Assembly (NCBI GenBank): GCA_028714255.1
Contig: JAQTMR010000006.1
Span: 1-64,000 of the forward strand
Source: Phycisphaerae bacterium
GTDB taxonomy: Bacteria > Planctomycetota > Phycisphaerae > Sedimentisphaerales > Anaerobacaceae
DNA length: 64,000 nt
Reading direction: 5' to 3'
The position numbers and the translations under genes are program-made. Below, in pieces: positions 27,494 to 38,533 of this stretch. Below the pieces are notes generated by a model. The model had not been told where the DNA came from and ran no database searches. It worked only from the letters and a program-made list of their open reading frames with translations. How positions within the stretch are numbered: the stretch's first letter is position 1; each line of letters opens with the position of its first letter.

Positions 27494-29146
27494 TCAAAAG
27501 TTCTCAGAGGTATAAAGATTAGTTATGGGCATTCGCCTGTCTTTACCAAACGCTTTCGGAGTGATTTTTATTCCGGGCGGGGACTGTCTTCTTTTATATT
27601 CGTTCCTGTCCACCATCCCGATAATCTGATTGACTCTGTCTTCAGGCAAACCATCCCTGATTAATTCAGATGCGGATTTATCCTGTTCCACATAACCACA
27701 AAGTATTTTGTCCAGAATGTCATACTCCGGAAGAGAATCCGTATCCTTCTGGTTTTTACGCAATTCAGCAGTCGGAGGCCGTTTTATTACTGAAACGGGA
27801 ATAACCTCGCGATGATGAAGTTCATTTACATATTCAGCTAATTGGTAAATCATAGTCTTTAGCACATCCTTCAAAACAGCAAATCCGCCCGCAGTGTCAC
27901 CATACAACGTGGCATATCCGACGGCGGTTTCGCTTTTGTTGCTGGTGGTCAAAACAAGATAGCCATACCGGTTACTCAAAGACATAAGTATAGACCCGCG
28001 AATTCTCGCCTGCAGATTTTCATAAGCCACTGTGTTTTTGTCCCAATCAGCCATTTCCGTCAGCAGCTTATTGAATTGTTCCAACACCACCTTAATCGGC
28101 AGTGCGTAAAACTCAATATCAAGATTGTCCGCCAAAACCTGCGCATCTTTAATGGTATCGGGGCTGTTAAATTGCGACGGCATAGTTACGCCGACGACAT
28201 TTTTCGCTCCCAGCGCACTTACCGCAATTGCCGCGGTAAGAGACGAATCTATTCCGCCGCTGAGGCCGATTATAACCTTGGAAAAATTGCTTTTTCGCAC
28301 GTAGTCCCTGACTCCAAGAACAAGGGCGTTATAAACTTCGGAAATATGGTCATCCGGCAAAGACTTGTCAGGCTTCGAAGCGGCAGCAACAGCTTTAAGT
28401 CGGGGCTTTTTATTCTCGACTGATGTTAAATCCGCCAGCAGCATATCTTCCGCAAAGGCATGTGCCTGGCAAACGACTTTGCCGGACGAATCCACAAACA
28501 TACTTCGTCCGTCGAAAACCAACTCGTCCTGACCGCCGATTAAATTGCAATAGGCAACCGCACATTGAAAATGCTTTGCGCATTGGGAAAGAATCTCCTG
28601 CCTCTGTTTGATTTTTCCCACGTGAAAAGGAGATGCTGAAATATTTATGATTACGTCTATCCGGGGTATTTCACTAAAAAAGCTGTCCAGCCACTTTAGC
28701 CGCCACACGTCCTCACAAATCGTAAAAGCTACCGCCATGCCCTTTATCATAATTCGTACTGTTTCGGTTCCGGGCCGAAAATAACGTCTCTCGTCGAACA
28801 CGCCGTAGTTGGGCAGAATGCTTTTGCGATAAATTTTCGATATTTCGCCGTTTTGCAGCACGGCAAGCGAATTAAAACAGCCATTTTCATTTAACTCCGC
28901 AAAGCCGGCGACAACAACAATATCAGGACAGTTTTTCGCTATGTGTTCCACAGCCAGCCGGTTATTCTCTAAAAAATGTTTTTTAAGCAGCAGGTCTTCG
29001 GGAGGATAACCGCACACCGACATTTCGGGAAAAACCACAATATCAGCGCCTAAGTCATAGGCCTCGGCGCTTAGCTTTTTTATTTTCTCGGTGTTTCCCC
29101 TGATATCACCGACCGATGTATTAAATTGTGCCAAAGCGATTCGCAT
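27494..29146 (-). CDS. nadE: Glutamine-dependent NAD+ synthetase
   Basis: A 550-residue NadE of the two-domain type. The N-terminal nitrilase-like glutaminase carries the Glu-Lys-Cys triad: Glu in VFPEMSVCGYP, Lys in IYRKSILPNYG and Cys in FTICEDVW. The C-terminal synthetase has the P-loop LSGGIDSSL. It amidates deamido-NAD+ using glutamine. Its place between gltD (3 bases upstream) and carB puts a glutamine user inside the glutamine-producing operon. Confidence 0.95.
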   Translation of the reverse strand: MRIALAQFNTSVGDIRGNTEKIKKLSAEAYDLGADIVVFPEMSVCGYPPEDLLLKKHFLENNRLAVEHIAKNCPDIVVVAGFAELNENGCFNSLAVLQNGEISKIYRKSILPNYGVFDERRYFRPGTETVRIMIKGMAVAFTICEDVWRLKWLDSFFSEIPRIDVIINISASPFHVGKIKQRQEILSQCAKHFQCAVAYCNLIGGQDELVFDGRSMFVDSSGKVVCQAHAFAEDMLLADLTSVENKKPRLKAVAAASKPDKSLPDDHISEVYNALVLGVRDYVRKSNFSKVIIGLSGGIDSSLTAAIAVSALGAKNVVGVTMPSQFNSPDTIKDAQVLADNLDIEFYALPIKVVLEQFNKLLTEMADWDKNTVAYENLQARIRGSILMSLSNRYGYLVLTTSNKSETAVGYATLYGDTAGGFAVLKDVLKTMIYQLAEYVNELHHREVIPVSVIKRPPTAELRKNQKDTDSLPEYDILDKILCGYVEQDKSASELIRDGLPEDRVNQIIGMVDRNEYKRRQSPPGIKITPKAFGKDRRMPITNLYTSENF

Positions 29147-29148
29147 AA

Positions 29149-30603
29149 TCAGCCGTTCCCTGCTCCTGCTTTTATCCAGTTATCGATGGCCGCAGCGGCT
29201 TCGCGCCCGCTGTTAACAGCCCGAACAACCAATGAAGCTCCGCTGGCCGTGTCACCGGCAGCAAATACTCCCTGTTCGCTGGTCTGATAATTTTCTACCG
29301 CGATATTGCCGGAACCATCGAGTTTTAAACCTAAATCTTTCACAAGCCCGCTATGCGCCACGTGAAGAAATCCGAGAGCCAAAATGACAACATCAGCCGC
29401 AAGAGTAAATTCCGTTCCCGCTAATTCCTTGAGTTTCCACTGGCCGTTTTTTCTGAACCACTCGACCTCACAGCAGTGCAACTGGCTAACGCGAGTTTCG
29501 GCGCCGGAGAATTTCTTTGTCATTACGCCCCAGCGGCGGTTACAGCCTTCCTGATGCGAAGAAGAAGTCCGCATAATCCTCGGCCACATAGGCCAGGGTG
29601 TATCGGGCGGCGGGGTCTCCGGGGGCTTCGGCAGAATCTCAAGCTGGTAAATTTCTTTGGCTCCCTGTCTGCGGGCCGTTCCAACACAATCGCTTCCCGT
29701 GTCACCGCCTCCTACTACCACTACAATCCTGTTCTTCATCGACATAGAAGACTCATCTTTAATCCCGTTGGCGCAAAGTCCACCAGGGGACGTCTCACGG
29801 CACTTGTTCTGCGCCTTCAAATAATCCATAGCAAACAAAATGTTTTCGTACCCACGCCCCTCTATATTGAGGTCGCGAGGCTGGCCCGCACCCATTGTAA
29901 GACAGATACAATCGAATTTGTTTTTCAGGTATCTCGCGGAGATGTCCTCTCCCACATTAACCGCAGTCTGAAATTCAACGCCTTCGGCAATCAATTGTTT
30001 CACCCTGCGGTCGATAACATCCTTGGCGAGTTTAAAATCCGGAATACCATAACGCAGCAGACCTCCTACCCGCTGGTCCTTTTCGAAAACAACTATACTG
30101 TGACCTGCGCGTGCCAACTGCTGAGCTGCCGCTAGGCCGGCAGGTCCGGAGCCGACCACGGCGATTTTTTTGCCGGTCTTTCGTTTAGCCGGCAGAGGTT
30201 TTATCCAACCTTGCTGGAAGCCGCGCTCAACTATCTGATACTCAATATGTCTTATCAATACCGGCTTATCGTTAATAGAAAGCGTACATGCGGTTTCGCA
30301 GGGAGCCGGGCATACTCGGCCGGTAATCTCCGGGAAGTTGTTGGTCGAATGAAGCAACTGGCAGGCCTGTTCCCATTTATCCTTATAAATCAGCTCGTTT
30401 AAGTCCGGTATAGAATTTTTCAGCGGACAGCCGGCGCCGTGGCAAAACGGTACCCCGCAATCCATACATCTTGCGGTCTGCTCGTGGATTTGCTCCGGCG
30501 TAAGCGGCACATCTATTTCATTAAAATCATGTACCCTCTGCTCAATCGGCCGATGGTCAACTTCCTGCCGGCTATATTTTAGAAAACCCTTTACTTCACC
30601 CAT
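29149..30603 (-). CDS. gltD: Glutamate synthase small subunit
   Basis: A 484-residue GltD. An N-terminal cysteine-rich domain has CMDCGVPFCHGAGCP for [4Fe-4S] clusters. An FAD-binding motif VVGSGPAGLAAAQQLARAG and a second dinucleotide motif VVVGGGDTGSDC follow. It passes electrons from NAD(P)H to the GltB subunit. Its start overlaps the end of gltB by 13 bases, which supports coupled translation and equal stoichiometry. Confidence 0.96.
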   Translation of the reverse strand: MGEVKGFLKYSRQEVDHRPIEQRVHDFNEIDVPLTPEQIHEQTARCMDCGVPFCHGAGCPLKNSIPDLNELIYKDKWEQACQLLHSTNNFPEITGRVCPAPCETACTLSINDKPVLIRHIEYQIVERGFQQGWIKPLPAKRKTGKKIAVVGSGPAGLAAAQQLARAGHSIVVFEKDQRVGGLLRYGIPDFKLAKDVIDRRVKQLIAEGVEFQTAVNVGEDISARYLKNKFDCICLTMGAGQPRDLNIEGRGYENILFAMDYLKAQNKCRETSPGGLCANGIKDESSMSMKNRIVVVVGGGDTGSDCVGTARRQGAKEIYQLEILPKPPETPPPDTPWPMWPRIMRTSSSHQEGCNRRWGVMTKKFSGAETRVSQLHCCEVEWFRKNGQWKLKELAGTEFTLAADVVILALGFLHVAHSGLVKDLGLKLDGSGNIAVENYQTSEQGVFAAGDTASGASLVVRAVNSGREAAAAIDNWIKAGAGNG

Positions 30604-33600
30604 GTAAATACCTCTTCCGTCGCCGGTACTGTTTCAGTATCTCGCTGCTGGGCAACACGCATTTTTTCGAGGGCCTTGCGGTAATCTATCGGGACAACCT
30701 TCACGAATTTGCCGACTATATCCAGCCATGTATCCAAAACACTTTTCGCACGAGCACTTCCGGTCCATTTAAGATGCTGCTGAATAAGCTCATGCAGCAG
30801 TTCTTTGTCTTCTTCCTTCCAGACGCTTTCCAGCTCGACCATATCAAGGTTGCACATCGTATCAAACAGCTGCGCCTCGTCGAGCACATAAGCAAGGCCG
30901 CCGCTCATTCCCGCGGCGAAGTTGCATCCGGTCTTGCCAAGAACCACGACCAGGCCTCCGGTCATATATTCGCAACAGTGGTCGCCGACGCCTTCGACGA
31001 CAGCAGTCGCTCCGCTGTTTCGCACGCAGAATCTCTCGCCGGTCATTCCATTTATAAAAGCCTCGCCTGACGTCGCGCCGTAAAGAGCGGTATTGCCTAT
31101 AATAATATTTTCATGACTTATAAATTGCGAACCTTCCGGCGTCCTGACAATGATTCGTCCGCCGGAAAGACTTTTGCCCAGATAATCGTTGCTGTCGCCG
31201 ATGAGCTTCAAAGTCACGCCGGGCACAAGAAAAGCTCCAAAGCTCTGGCCCGCGGAACCGTTCAGGACGATTTCAAGCGTATCGCCGGGCAAACCTTTTT
31301 CGCCGTACTTCCTTACTATCTTATTACTCAAAATCGCCCCAACTGTTCGGTCGGTGTTGTGAATCGGCATTTCTATAACAGTATGTTTGGCCCGCTCAAT
31401 CGCCGGTTCGGCTTTCTCAATAAGCTGCCAATCAAGATGGTCCTTGAGTTTGTCCGCCTGTTGGCTTACCAATCTTATCGCCCTGCCGTCCGAGGCATCG
31501 GGCTGTTGGAAAATCGCGGAAAAATCCAGACCCTTTGCCTTCCAGTGATTAATCGCGGCGGCGGTTTTCAATTTTTCCACTCTGCCAATCATATCCTCGA
31601 ACTTACTGAACCCCAGGCGTGACATAATTTGTCTGACTTCTTCAGCCACAAAATACATAAACCTCTCGATGTACTCGGGCTTTCCCGCAAATCGTTTTCG
31701 CAGTTCAGGGTCCTGTGTGCCGATTCCAAAGGGACAGGCTCCTTCGTGACACTTGCGAAGCAGGGTACAGCCAAGCGATACCAAAGCGGCCGTACCGAAA
31801 CCGAACTGCTCGGCTCCGAGCAAAGCCGCGATAACAACATCCCTGCCGGTCTTTATTTGGCCATCCGCCTGAAGGCGAATACGGCCTCTTAGATTGTTCA
31901 TTACCAAAACCTGCTGGGTCTCAGCCACACCGAGCTCCCAGGGACATCCTGTATGTTTTATCGAAGATAAAGGACTGGCTCCGGTTCCGCCGTCGTGTCC
32001 GCTGATAAGCACTTCGTCCGCGTTGCCCTTGGCAACTCCGGCGGCGATAGCGCCGACTCCGACCTCGGCAACAAGCTTAACTGAAACTTTCACCCCGGGA
32101 TTACTGCACTTGAGGTCGTATATAAGCTGTGCCAGGTCCTCGATTGAATATATATCGTGGTGCGGCGGAGGCGATATCAGTGTTACCCCCGCGGTCGAAT
32201 GCCGCAGCCGGGCGATTTCTTCGGTGACCTTATGACCCGGCAGCTGCCCACCTTCGCCGGGCTTAGCGCCCTGGGCTATTTTTATTTGAAGCTCTTTGGC
32301 ATGTGCGAGATAATTCGCTGTGACGCCGAACCGTCCACTGGCAACCTGCTTAATGGCACAATTTTTCGAATCGCCGTTTGGTTCAAGTTTATATCGGCTG
32401 GAGTCTTCGCCTCCTTCGCCGCTATTACTCATCGCGCCTATGCGATTCATGGCAATAGCCAGGCACTCGTGTGTTTCTTTGCTGATTGAGCCGTGACTCA
32501 TCGCACCAGTGCAGAATCTCTTGACTATTTTCTCGGCAGATTCGACCTGCTCAATCGGTATCGGCTTGCCATCAACAAATTCAAAAAGTCCGCGCAGGGT
32601 GTACAGGCTTTGGGCCTGCTGGTTCACCTCTTTTGCATAATTTTCGTAAGCCTGCTGGTCAGCGAACTTGACGGCATGCTGCAAAGACGTAATGGTCGCA
32701 GGATTCCAAAGATGCCGTTCGCTGTTATGTCTGTAATGATAGTCCCCGCCAAAATCCAATTCAAGCGTCCCCAAGGGACGCTGCTCAAAAGCCGCTTTAT
32801 GGCGTTCAGCCGCCTCACTGGCAATTTCCGCCAGCCCTATCCCACCAACTCTTGAACTTGTCCCTGTAAAGTACTCATCTACGAAAGAACGATTCAGCCC
32901 GATAGCCTCGAACAACTGGGCCGCCGTGTAACTTCTCAAAGTCGATATCCCCATTTTGCTTATTGTTTTTAAGATGCCTTTCTTAATCGCGGCAATATAA
33001 TTGTCCGCTATTTGAGATGGCTCCATCTCGCTGGGAAGCTCGGTCTGCTGGTGCAGATAATTAAGCATCTCAAACGCCAGATAGGGATTTATCGCGTTTG
33101 CGCCGAAGCCACATAAAAGGCAAAAATGCATGACTTCGCGCGGCTCGCCGCTTTCGACAATCAAACCCGCCTCGCCGCGCAGCCCGCGATTAAGCAGGCC
33201 GTGATGAACCGCAGCCGTTGCTAAAAGCGATGGAATCGGAGCTTTTGTCTGCGAAGCTTCCCTGTCACTGATTATTATAAGTGCAGCCCCCTTCTTTATG
33301 GCCTGCTCGGCAGAACCGACCAGTTCGCTCAGGGCCTGTTTCAAACTCTGCGCGAGATTGGAAGCGCCAATATCAAAAACAGCCGATATGGTAACGGTTT
33401 TAAGGTCCTGTCTCTTTACCGTACGCAGCCGTTGAATATCTTCATTAGCCAAAATCGGATGAGGCAATTTAAGCTGACGGCAGTGCTCGGGCGTTTCTTC
33501 GAGAATGTTTGACTTTTTGCCCACGAAATTCATCAAACTCATAACTAATCCCTCGCGCAGAGGGTCTATTGGAGGATTTGTCACCTGGGCAAAAAGCTGT

Positions 33601-35153
33601 TTGAAATAATTAAATAATAACTTCGGCTTGTCGGAAAGCACCGCCAGCGGCGAGTCATTTCCCATAGAACCTACCGGCTCTTGTCCGTGTAAGGCCATCG
33701 GAAGCAAAATCATTTTCAGTTCTTCGCGCGTGTAGCCGAACAATCGCAAATTCCGGACTAATGTTTCAGGGTCGGCCTGCACCAATTTGGGCGCATCGAA
33801 TAAACCGCGAAGCTCAATCCTGTTTTCATCAAGCCATCTTCGATAAGGCTTTTGGCGGGCAATTTTACTTTTTGTCTCGTTGTCGGAGATTATCCGTCCT
33901 TCAACCGTATCAACAAGAAACATATGGCCCGGCTGCAGACGGCCCTTTTGCCGGATTTTCTCCGGCGGAATCTGAACGACGCCGGCTTCACTGGCCATGA
34001 TGACCAAATCATCAGTTGTTACAAGATACCGGCAGGGCCGCAGACCATTGCGGTCGAGTGTTCCGCCGACAATCCGTCCATCGGTAAAAACCACCGCGGC
34101 AGGTCCGTCCCATGGTTCAAGTATCGCTGCGTGATACTCGTAAAAAGCGCGTTTGTCCGTACTGATATGATATTTTGCTCCGAACGCTTCGGGTATCATC
34201 ATCATCATCGAATGAGGCAGGCTTCGGCCGGAACGAACAAGCAGTTCGAGCACATTATCAAAACACGCCGAGTCACTGCCTTGAGGAGTCAATATCGGCA
34301 GCAAATCGCTGATGTCGTCACCAAACGCCTCGCTGGACATCTTCATCTGACGGGCCTGCATCCAGTTGCGATTGCCGCTGAGTGTGTTTATCTCTCCGTT
34401 ATGAGCAATGCACCGCAACGGCTGGGCAAGCCGCCAGTTTGGAAACGTATTGGTGCTGTACCGCTGATGCACTATTGCCAGGGCAGAAACCATCCGTTCA
34501 TCCGCAAGGTCGGGATAATAGGCGAACAACTGCCATGCCATAAACATGCCCTTGTAACAAATGGTTCTGCAGGAAAGTGATGAGACATAGAAATCTTCGC
34601 CTTCCTGCCCGAACTTTTTTCTGGCAAGCTTTTCGGCCCGTTTACGCGCTAAATACAGCTTCCGTTCGAGCAGCACATCTTCAAGACCCAAACCATCAAC
34701 GAAAATCTGTTTTATAAAAGGCTCGGCTCCCAATGCTATTTGGCCCAGACAATCATTTGACGTAGGTACATCCCGCCAGCCCAGTACTTTCAAGCCGTAA
34801 TGTTTAATCGAGTCCTCTAAGATTTGGTCACAGCCCCTGCGAAGCTCTTCGTTTTGGGGGCCGAATACCATACCCACCCCATATTTGTCAGAGCCGGGCA
34901 GGGAAAAGCCCAGGCGTTCACACTCGGCCCGCAGAAACTCATGAGGGATTTGAAACAAAATGCCCGCGCCATCGCCTGTTATCTCGTCGGCACCAGCCGC
35001 CCCGCGGTGTCGCAGGTTTAGAATAATCTCCTTGCCGTATTCAATAATAGAGTGGTCGCGTCGGCCCGATATGTTGACAACGGCGCCTATACCGCAGGAG
35101 CCATGCTCGTACTGCTCATCATAAAGTCCAATGTTTTTCGGGTTCTTCACCAT
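30591..35153 (-). CDS. gltB: Glutamate synthase large subunit
   Basis: A 1520-residue GltB. A 19-residue propeptide precedes the catalytic Cys20 in HGSCGIGAVV. The glutaminase domain is followed by the central domain, the FMN/synthase domain (KPGEGGQLPGHKV, HDGGTGASPLSS) and the [3Fe-4S] cysteines near CHEGACPFGIGTQD. The C-terminal GXGXG beta-helix domain comes last. It converts 2-oxoglutarate and glutamine into two glutamates. The length is normal. It lies about 110 bases after glnA, with an intercistronic hairpin between. Confidence 0.97.
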   Translation of the reverse strand: MVKNPKNIGLYDEQYEHGSCGIGAVVNISGRRDHSIIEYGKEIILNLRHRGAAGADEITGDGAGILFQIPHEFLRAECERLGFSLPGSDKYGVGMVFGPQNEELRRGCDQILEDSIKHYGLKVLGWRDVPTSNDCLGQIALGAEPFIKQIFVDGLGLEDVLLERKLYLARKRAEKLARKKFGQEGEDFYVSSLSCRTICYKGMFMAWQLFAYYPDLADERMVSALAIVHQRYSTNTFPNWRLAQPLRCIAHNGEINTLSGNRNWMQARQMKMSSEAFGDDISDLLPILTPQGSDSACFDNVLELLVRSGRSLPHSMMMMIPEAFGAKYHISTDKRAFYEYHAAILEPWDGPAAVVFTDGRIVGGTLDRNGLRPCRYLVTTDDLVIMASEAGVVQIPPEKIRQKGRLQPGHMFLVDTVEGRIISDNETKSKIARQKPYRRWLDENRIELRGLFDAPKLVQADPETLVRNLRLFGYTREELKMILLPMALHGQEPVGSMGNDSPLAVLSDKPKLLFNYFKQLFAQVTNPPIDPLREGLVMSLMNFVGKKSNILEETPEHCRQLKLPHPILANEDIQRLRTVKRQDLKTVTISAVFDIGASNLAQSLKQALSELVGSAEQAIKKGAALIIISDREASQTKAPIPSLLATAAVHHGLLNRGLRGEAGLIVESGEPREVMHFCLLCGFGANAINPYLAFEMLNYLHQQTELPSEMEPSQIADNYIAAIKKGILKTISKMGISTLRSYTAAQLFEAIGLNRSFVDEYFTGTSSRVGGIGLAEIASEAAERHKAAFEQRPLGTLELDFGGDYHYRHNSERHLWNPATITSLQHAVKFADQQAYENYAKEVNQQAQSLYTLRGLFEFVDGKPIPIEQVESAEKIVKRFCTGAMSHGSISKETHECLAIAMNRIGAMSNSGEGGEDSSRYKLEPNGDSKNCAIKQVASGRFGVTANYLAHAKELQIKIAQGAKPGEGGQLPGHKVTEEIARLRHSTAGVTLISPPPHHDIYSIEDLAQLIYDLKCSNPGVKVSVKLVAEVGVGAIAAGVAKGNADEVLISGHDGGTGASPLSSIKHTGCPWELGVAETQQVLVMNNLRGRIRLQADGQIKTGRDVVIAALLGAEQFGFGTAALVSLGCTLLRKCHEGACPFGIGTQDPELRKRFAGKPEYIERFMYFVAEEVRQIMSRLGFSKFEDMIGRVEKLKTAAAINHWKAKGLDFSAIFQQPDASDGRAIRLVSQQADKLKDHLDWQLIEKAEPAIERAKHTVIEMPIHNTDRTVGAILSNKIVRKYGEKGLPGDTLEIVLNGSAGQSFGAFLVPGVTLKLIGDSNDYLGKSLSGGRIIVRTPEGSQFISHENIIIGNTALYGATSGEAFINGMTGERFCVRNSGATAVVEGVGDHCCEYMTGGLVVVLGKTGCNFAAGMSGGLAYVLDEAQLFDTMCNLDMVELESVWKEEDKELLHELIQQHLKWTGSARAKSVLDTWLDIVGKFVKVVPIDYRKALEKMRVAQQRDTETVPATEEVFTWVK

Positions 35154-35183
35154 TTAATTCCGTTAAAACCATACATAAAGCCG

Positions 35184-35217
35184 CCCTGTCGACCCGGCAG
35201 CAGCCGCACCGACAGGG
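35184..35217 (-). other. Intercistronic hairpin between glnA and gltB
   Basis: An 8-bp perfect stem CCCTGTCG/CGACAGGG encloses an 18-base loop. It has no convincing T run, so full termination is unlikely. It may be a partial terminator or an mRNA-stabilising element that raises glnA over gltB. Confidence 0.5.
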
Positions 35218-35264
35218 AGGCGAAACACATCAATGCAACAGTTTACAAACTGCACTGCTACATA

Positions 35265-36677
35265 TCAACTATCATAATACAGATGGAACTCATGTGGGTG
35301 CGGCCGAAGCGCCATCTCGTCCAGTTCCTTTTCACGTTTCCACTGAATCCAGGTCTCGACAAGGTCGTCAGTAAAGACGTCACCCTCGATGAGGAATTTA
35401 TGGTCCTTTTCGAGCGCGTCAATAGCTTCATTGAGTGAGCCCGGCGCTTTTTTGGTTTTTTCCAGCTCCTTCTTCGAGAGCTCATAAACATCCACATCCA
35501 TCGGTTTGCCTGGGTCGAGTTTGCGTTTAATGCCGTCGTTGGCAGCCATCAGCATCGCGGCGAAAGTAAGGTAGCCGTTGCAGCTCGGGTCCGGGCAGCG
35601 GAATTCTACTCGCTTTGCGCTTGCACTTGATGAATACATCGGGATTCGGCAGGCAGCCGAGCGGTTGCGGGCGGACATACAAAGGTTCACCGGCGCCTCG
35701 AAACCGGGGACGAGCCGACGATACGAATTTGTTGTCGGAGCCGCAAAAGCTAAAATGGCCGGGGCGTGCGCGATAAGCCCGGCAATCGCATGCATAGCAA
35801 GGTCGGAAAGTCCCGCGTAGCCCTTGCCGGCGAACAGGTTTTTGCCGTTTTTCCAAAGCGAGAAGTGCGTGTGCATACCTGAGCCGTTGTCCTGGAATAC
35901 CGGCTTGGGCATAAACGTCGCCGTTTTGCCGTGACGCTTGGCAACATTCTTGACTATGTATTTATACCACATAAGCTTGTCGGCCTGTTCGACTAATGGC
36001 GCGTAAACCATATCGATTTCAGCCTGACCGCCGGTTGCTACTTCATGATGGTGTTTCTCAATCGCAATCCCGACCTTCTGCATTTCCTCGACCATTTCGG
36101 TACGAATATCCTGCTGGGTATCGGTCGGGCTTACAGGGAAATAACCGCCTTTGTACGAAGGCTTGTACCCAAGATTGGGTTCTTCGAAACGGGCAGTATT
36201 CCATGAACCTTCCGCCGAATCGATTGAGTACATTCCGGTGTGCTGGTTCTGCTCATAGCGGACTTCGTCGAAGATAAAGAACTCCGGCTCAGGACCGTAA
36301 TAAGCGGTATCCGCCAAGCCTGTTTTCTTCGCGAATTCCTCCGCCCTTTTGGCGATATATCGCGGGTCGCGGTTGTACTCTTCCCGTGTGAGCGGGTCGA
36401 AAATATCAGCGAGGACACTCACCGTTGGCTTGGCAAAAAATTGGTCCATTACCACGGTGTTCATATCCGGAACCGCCATCATGTCGGACTGGTGAATCGG
36501 CTTCCAGCCGCGGATTGAAGAACCGTCGAAGCCGAGACCTTCCTTCAAGGTCTTTTCATCGAGGAACTCCACTGGGAACGTGCAGTGCTGCCAGGTGCCG
36601 AGAAGGTCAACGAACTTCAGGTCCACCATCCTGGCGTTGTTCTTCTTTGCAAATTCAAAAAACTCTTTTGGTTTCAT
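35265..36677 (-). CDS. glnA: Glutamine synthetase, type I
   Basis: A 470-residue GSI. Visible motifs are [11 protein letters not shown] near residue 50, the ATP/glutamate-binding GSGMHTHFS, and the active-site loop [12 protein letters not shown]. The C-terminus has VDVYEL, where Tyr398 aligns with the adenylylated Tyr397 of the enteric enzyme, so GlnE-type control is possible. It forms dodecamers and makes glutamine from glutamate and ammonia. It lies 42 bases after glnB. Confidence 0.97.
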   Translation of the reverse strand: MKPKEFFEFAKKNNARMVDLKFVDLLGTWQHCTFPVEFLDEKTLKEGLGFDGSSIRGWKPIHQSDMMAVPDMNTVVMDQFFAKPTVSVLADIFDPLTREEYNRDPRYIAKRAEEFAKKTGLADTAYYGPEPEFFIFDEVRYEQNQHTGMYSIDSAEGSWNTARFEEPNLGYKPSYKGGYFPVSPTDTQQDIRTEMVEEMQKVGIAIEKHHHEVATGGQAEIDMVYAPLVEQADKLMWYKYIVKNVAKRHGKTATFMPKPVFQDNGSGMHTHFSLWKNGKNLFAGKGYAGLSDLAMHAIAGLIAHAPAILAFAAPTTNSYRRLVPGFEAPVNLCMSARNRSAACRIPMYSSSASAKRVEFRCPDPSCNGYLTFAAMLMAANDGIKRKLDPGKPMDVDVYELSKKELEKTKKAPGSLNEAIDALEKDHKFLIEGDVFTDDLVETWIQWKREKELDEMALRPHPHEFHLYYDS

Positions 36678-36719
36678 TAGCTTACCTCATTAAAAAATTA
36701 GATTGTTAATATTTGTCTT

Positions 36720-37061
36720 TTATCCAATAGCCTCGCCGCCTCTTTCACCCGTTCTGATGCGGATGCATTCCGGCAGGTCGAGTACAAAAATCTTACCGTC
36801 ACCGATTTGTCCCGTCTTTGCGCCATCGATGATTGCCTTTATCGTTCGCTCTACGAAATTATCATTTACCGCTATCTCCAGCCGAACTTTCTTCAGCAGG
36901 TTCACTTCCATACCAACGCCGCGATATGATTCATGATAACCTTTCTGCTGACCGCAGCCCAGCGAGTTCGTTACGGACATTTTGTAAACTTCTTCCTTGT
37001 ATAGCGACTGCTTAACATCATTGAGCTTATGCGGCTGGATATATGCAATTACCAGTTTCAT
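36720..37061 (-). CDS. glnB: Nitrogen regulatory protein P-II (first copy)
   Basis: A 113-residue PII signalling protein. The N-terminal strand is [12 protein letters not shown], the T-loop ends in HESYRG, and [11 protein letters not shown] and IRIRTGE are the nucleotide-binding motifs. In the T-loop the residue aligned with the uridylylated Tyr51 is Met (YRGVGMEV), while Tyr46 is kept. Control by GlnD uridylylation is therefore not expected. It sits between amt and glnA, the usual place for a GlnK that gates the Amt channel. It is almost identical to the second copy at 38804. Confidence 0.95.
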   Translation of the reverse strand: MKLVIAYIQPHKLNDVKQSLYKEEVYKMSVTNSLGCGQQKGYHESYRGVGMEVNLLKKVRLEIAVNDNFVERTIKAIIDGAKTGQIGDGKIFVLDLPECIRIRTGERGGEAIG

Positions 37062-37094
37062 AATTTTATCTCCTTTGAGTCAAGTCCGCCTTAC

Positions 37095-38390
37095 TTATTC
37101 TGTGGTGAATATTTGAAATCCTGCATACGCCTCATTGCCATGCTCGCCAATATCAAGGCCGCGTATTTCTTCTTCCCGCGAAACCCGAATACCGATGGTT
37201 GCTTTCAAGACAATCCAGGTCACTGCGGCTATAACCAGCACAAATGCTCCCACTGAAACAACAGTGATTAATTGTGCTTTCAGCAAAGTAAATCCGCCGC
37301 CGTAGAACAATCCGTTGCCTGTCGCTATGCCGGCGATTTTATCTTTTGCAAACAATCCTACGCAAAGGGTGCCGAATATGCCATTAACAAGATGCACAGA
37401 TAACGCACCAACCGGGTCATCCAGACGAAGACGGTCAAACATCATTACCGCAAGCACAACTAAACCGCCAGCTATAAACCCGATTAGCAATGAGCAGCCT
37501 ACGCTAACGAATGCACACGGAGCCGTAATTGCCACCAGACCAGCGAGGCATCCGTTTAAAGTCATACCCAAATCGGGCTTGCCAAGCAACAGCCAGGAGG
37601 TCAGTGTAGCGCTCAGAATCCCCATTGCCGCGGCCATATTGGTGGTTACCGCAACATGACTGATTGCGATTGGGTCGGCACACATAGTTGAGCCGGGATT
37701 AAATCCGAACCAACCGAACCACAGAACAAATGCGCCGATTGTTGCCAGCGACAGGTTGTGACCGGGAATTGCTCTGATGCGGCCGTTATCATACTTGCCG
37801 ATTCGCGGCCCGAGTATTGCCACGCCCGCCAGTGCTGCCCATCCTCCGACACTATGAACCACTGTCGAGCCGGCAAAATCTAACGCCCCCAATTTCGAAA
37901 GCCAGCCGCCCCCCCATACCCAGTGTCCAATTATCGGATATATCAACATAGCCATAACAAATGAAAAGATGATGAACGATACATATTTAATGCGTTCTGC
38001 TACCGCTCCTGAAACAATAGTTGCCGCTGTTCCGCAGAATACCAATTGGAAAAAGAATTTGGCCCAGAAGGGGACACCCGTCCACGAAATGGCCGAGTAC
38101 ACGCCCCTGTACGCCTCACCTACCGCAGGAGAATTGTCTAAACCGCCGGCGAAAAACAACCCCTTAAGGCCGACCAGGCCGTTGCCGTCACCAAACATCA
38201 GGCCCCAGCCTAAAATTAGAAATCCCAGTGATGACACCGCAAAGACTACGAAATTCTTTGATAATATATTTACACAGTTTTTCGACCGTGCGAACCCTGA
38301 TTCAACAGCTGCGAACCCGAGGTTCATAAAGAAAACCATCTTGGCTGTAATCAAAACCCAAATTGTATCTACAATTACTTTATTGTCCAT
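37095..38390 (-). CDS. amt: Ammonium transporter (first copy)
   Basis: A 431-residue Amt/Rh family channel with about 11 helices and no cleaved signal. The pore histidines are visible in [13 protein letters not shown] and SVHLVNGIFG. The C-terminal tail [20 protein letters not shown] is the PII-responsive segment. I start it at ATG 38390, which has TAGGAGAG upstream; the open frame runs 15 codons further. It conducts ammonium/ammonia across the inner membrane. A weak sigma-54 element lies about 145 bases upstream. Confidence 0.95.
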   Translation of the reverse strand: MDNKVIVDTIWVLITAKMVFFMNLGFAAVESGFARSKNCVNILSKNFVVFAVSSLGFLILGWGLMFGDGNGLVGLKGLFFAGGLDNSPAVGEAYRGVYSAISWTGVPFWAKFFFQLVFCGTAATIVSGAVAERIKYVSFIIFSFVMAMLIYPIIGHWVWGGGWLSKLGALDFAGSTVVHSVGGWAALAGVAILGPRIGKYDNGRIRAIPGHNLSLATIGAFVLWFGWFGFNPGSTMCADPIAISHVAVTTNMAAAMGILSATLTSWLLLGKPDLGMTLNGCLAGLVAITAPCAFVSVGCSLLIGFIAGGLVVLAVMMFDRLRLDDPVGALSVHLVNGIFGTLCVGLFAKDKIAGIATGNGLFYGGGFTLLKAQLITVVSVGAFVLVIAAVTWIVLKATIGIRVSREEEIRGLDIGEHGNEAYAGFQIFTTE

Positions 38391-38533
38391 TTCTCTTACT
38401 CTCCTAATTGACCTCAGGAGCAAGGTGCCCAACAAAAGTCATTGAGCCTCCATCCCTGTGTTGCTCTTAAACTGCTTCCACAGCTTACAACAAACGGCTG
38501 TACAAAGATACGGAAAAACTGTAAAGACATTGA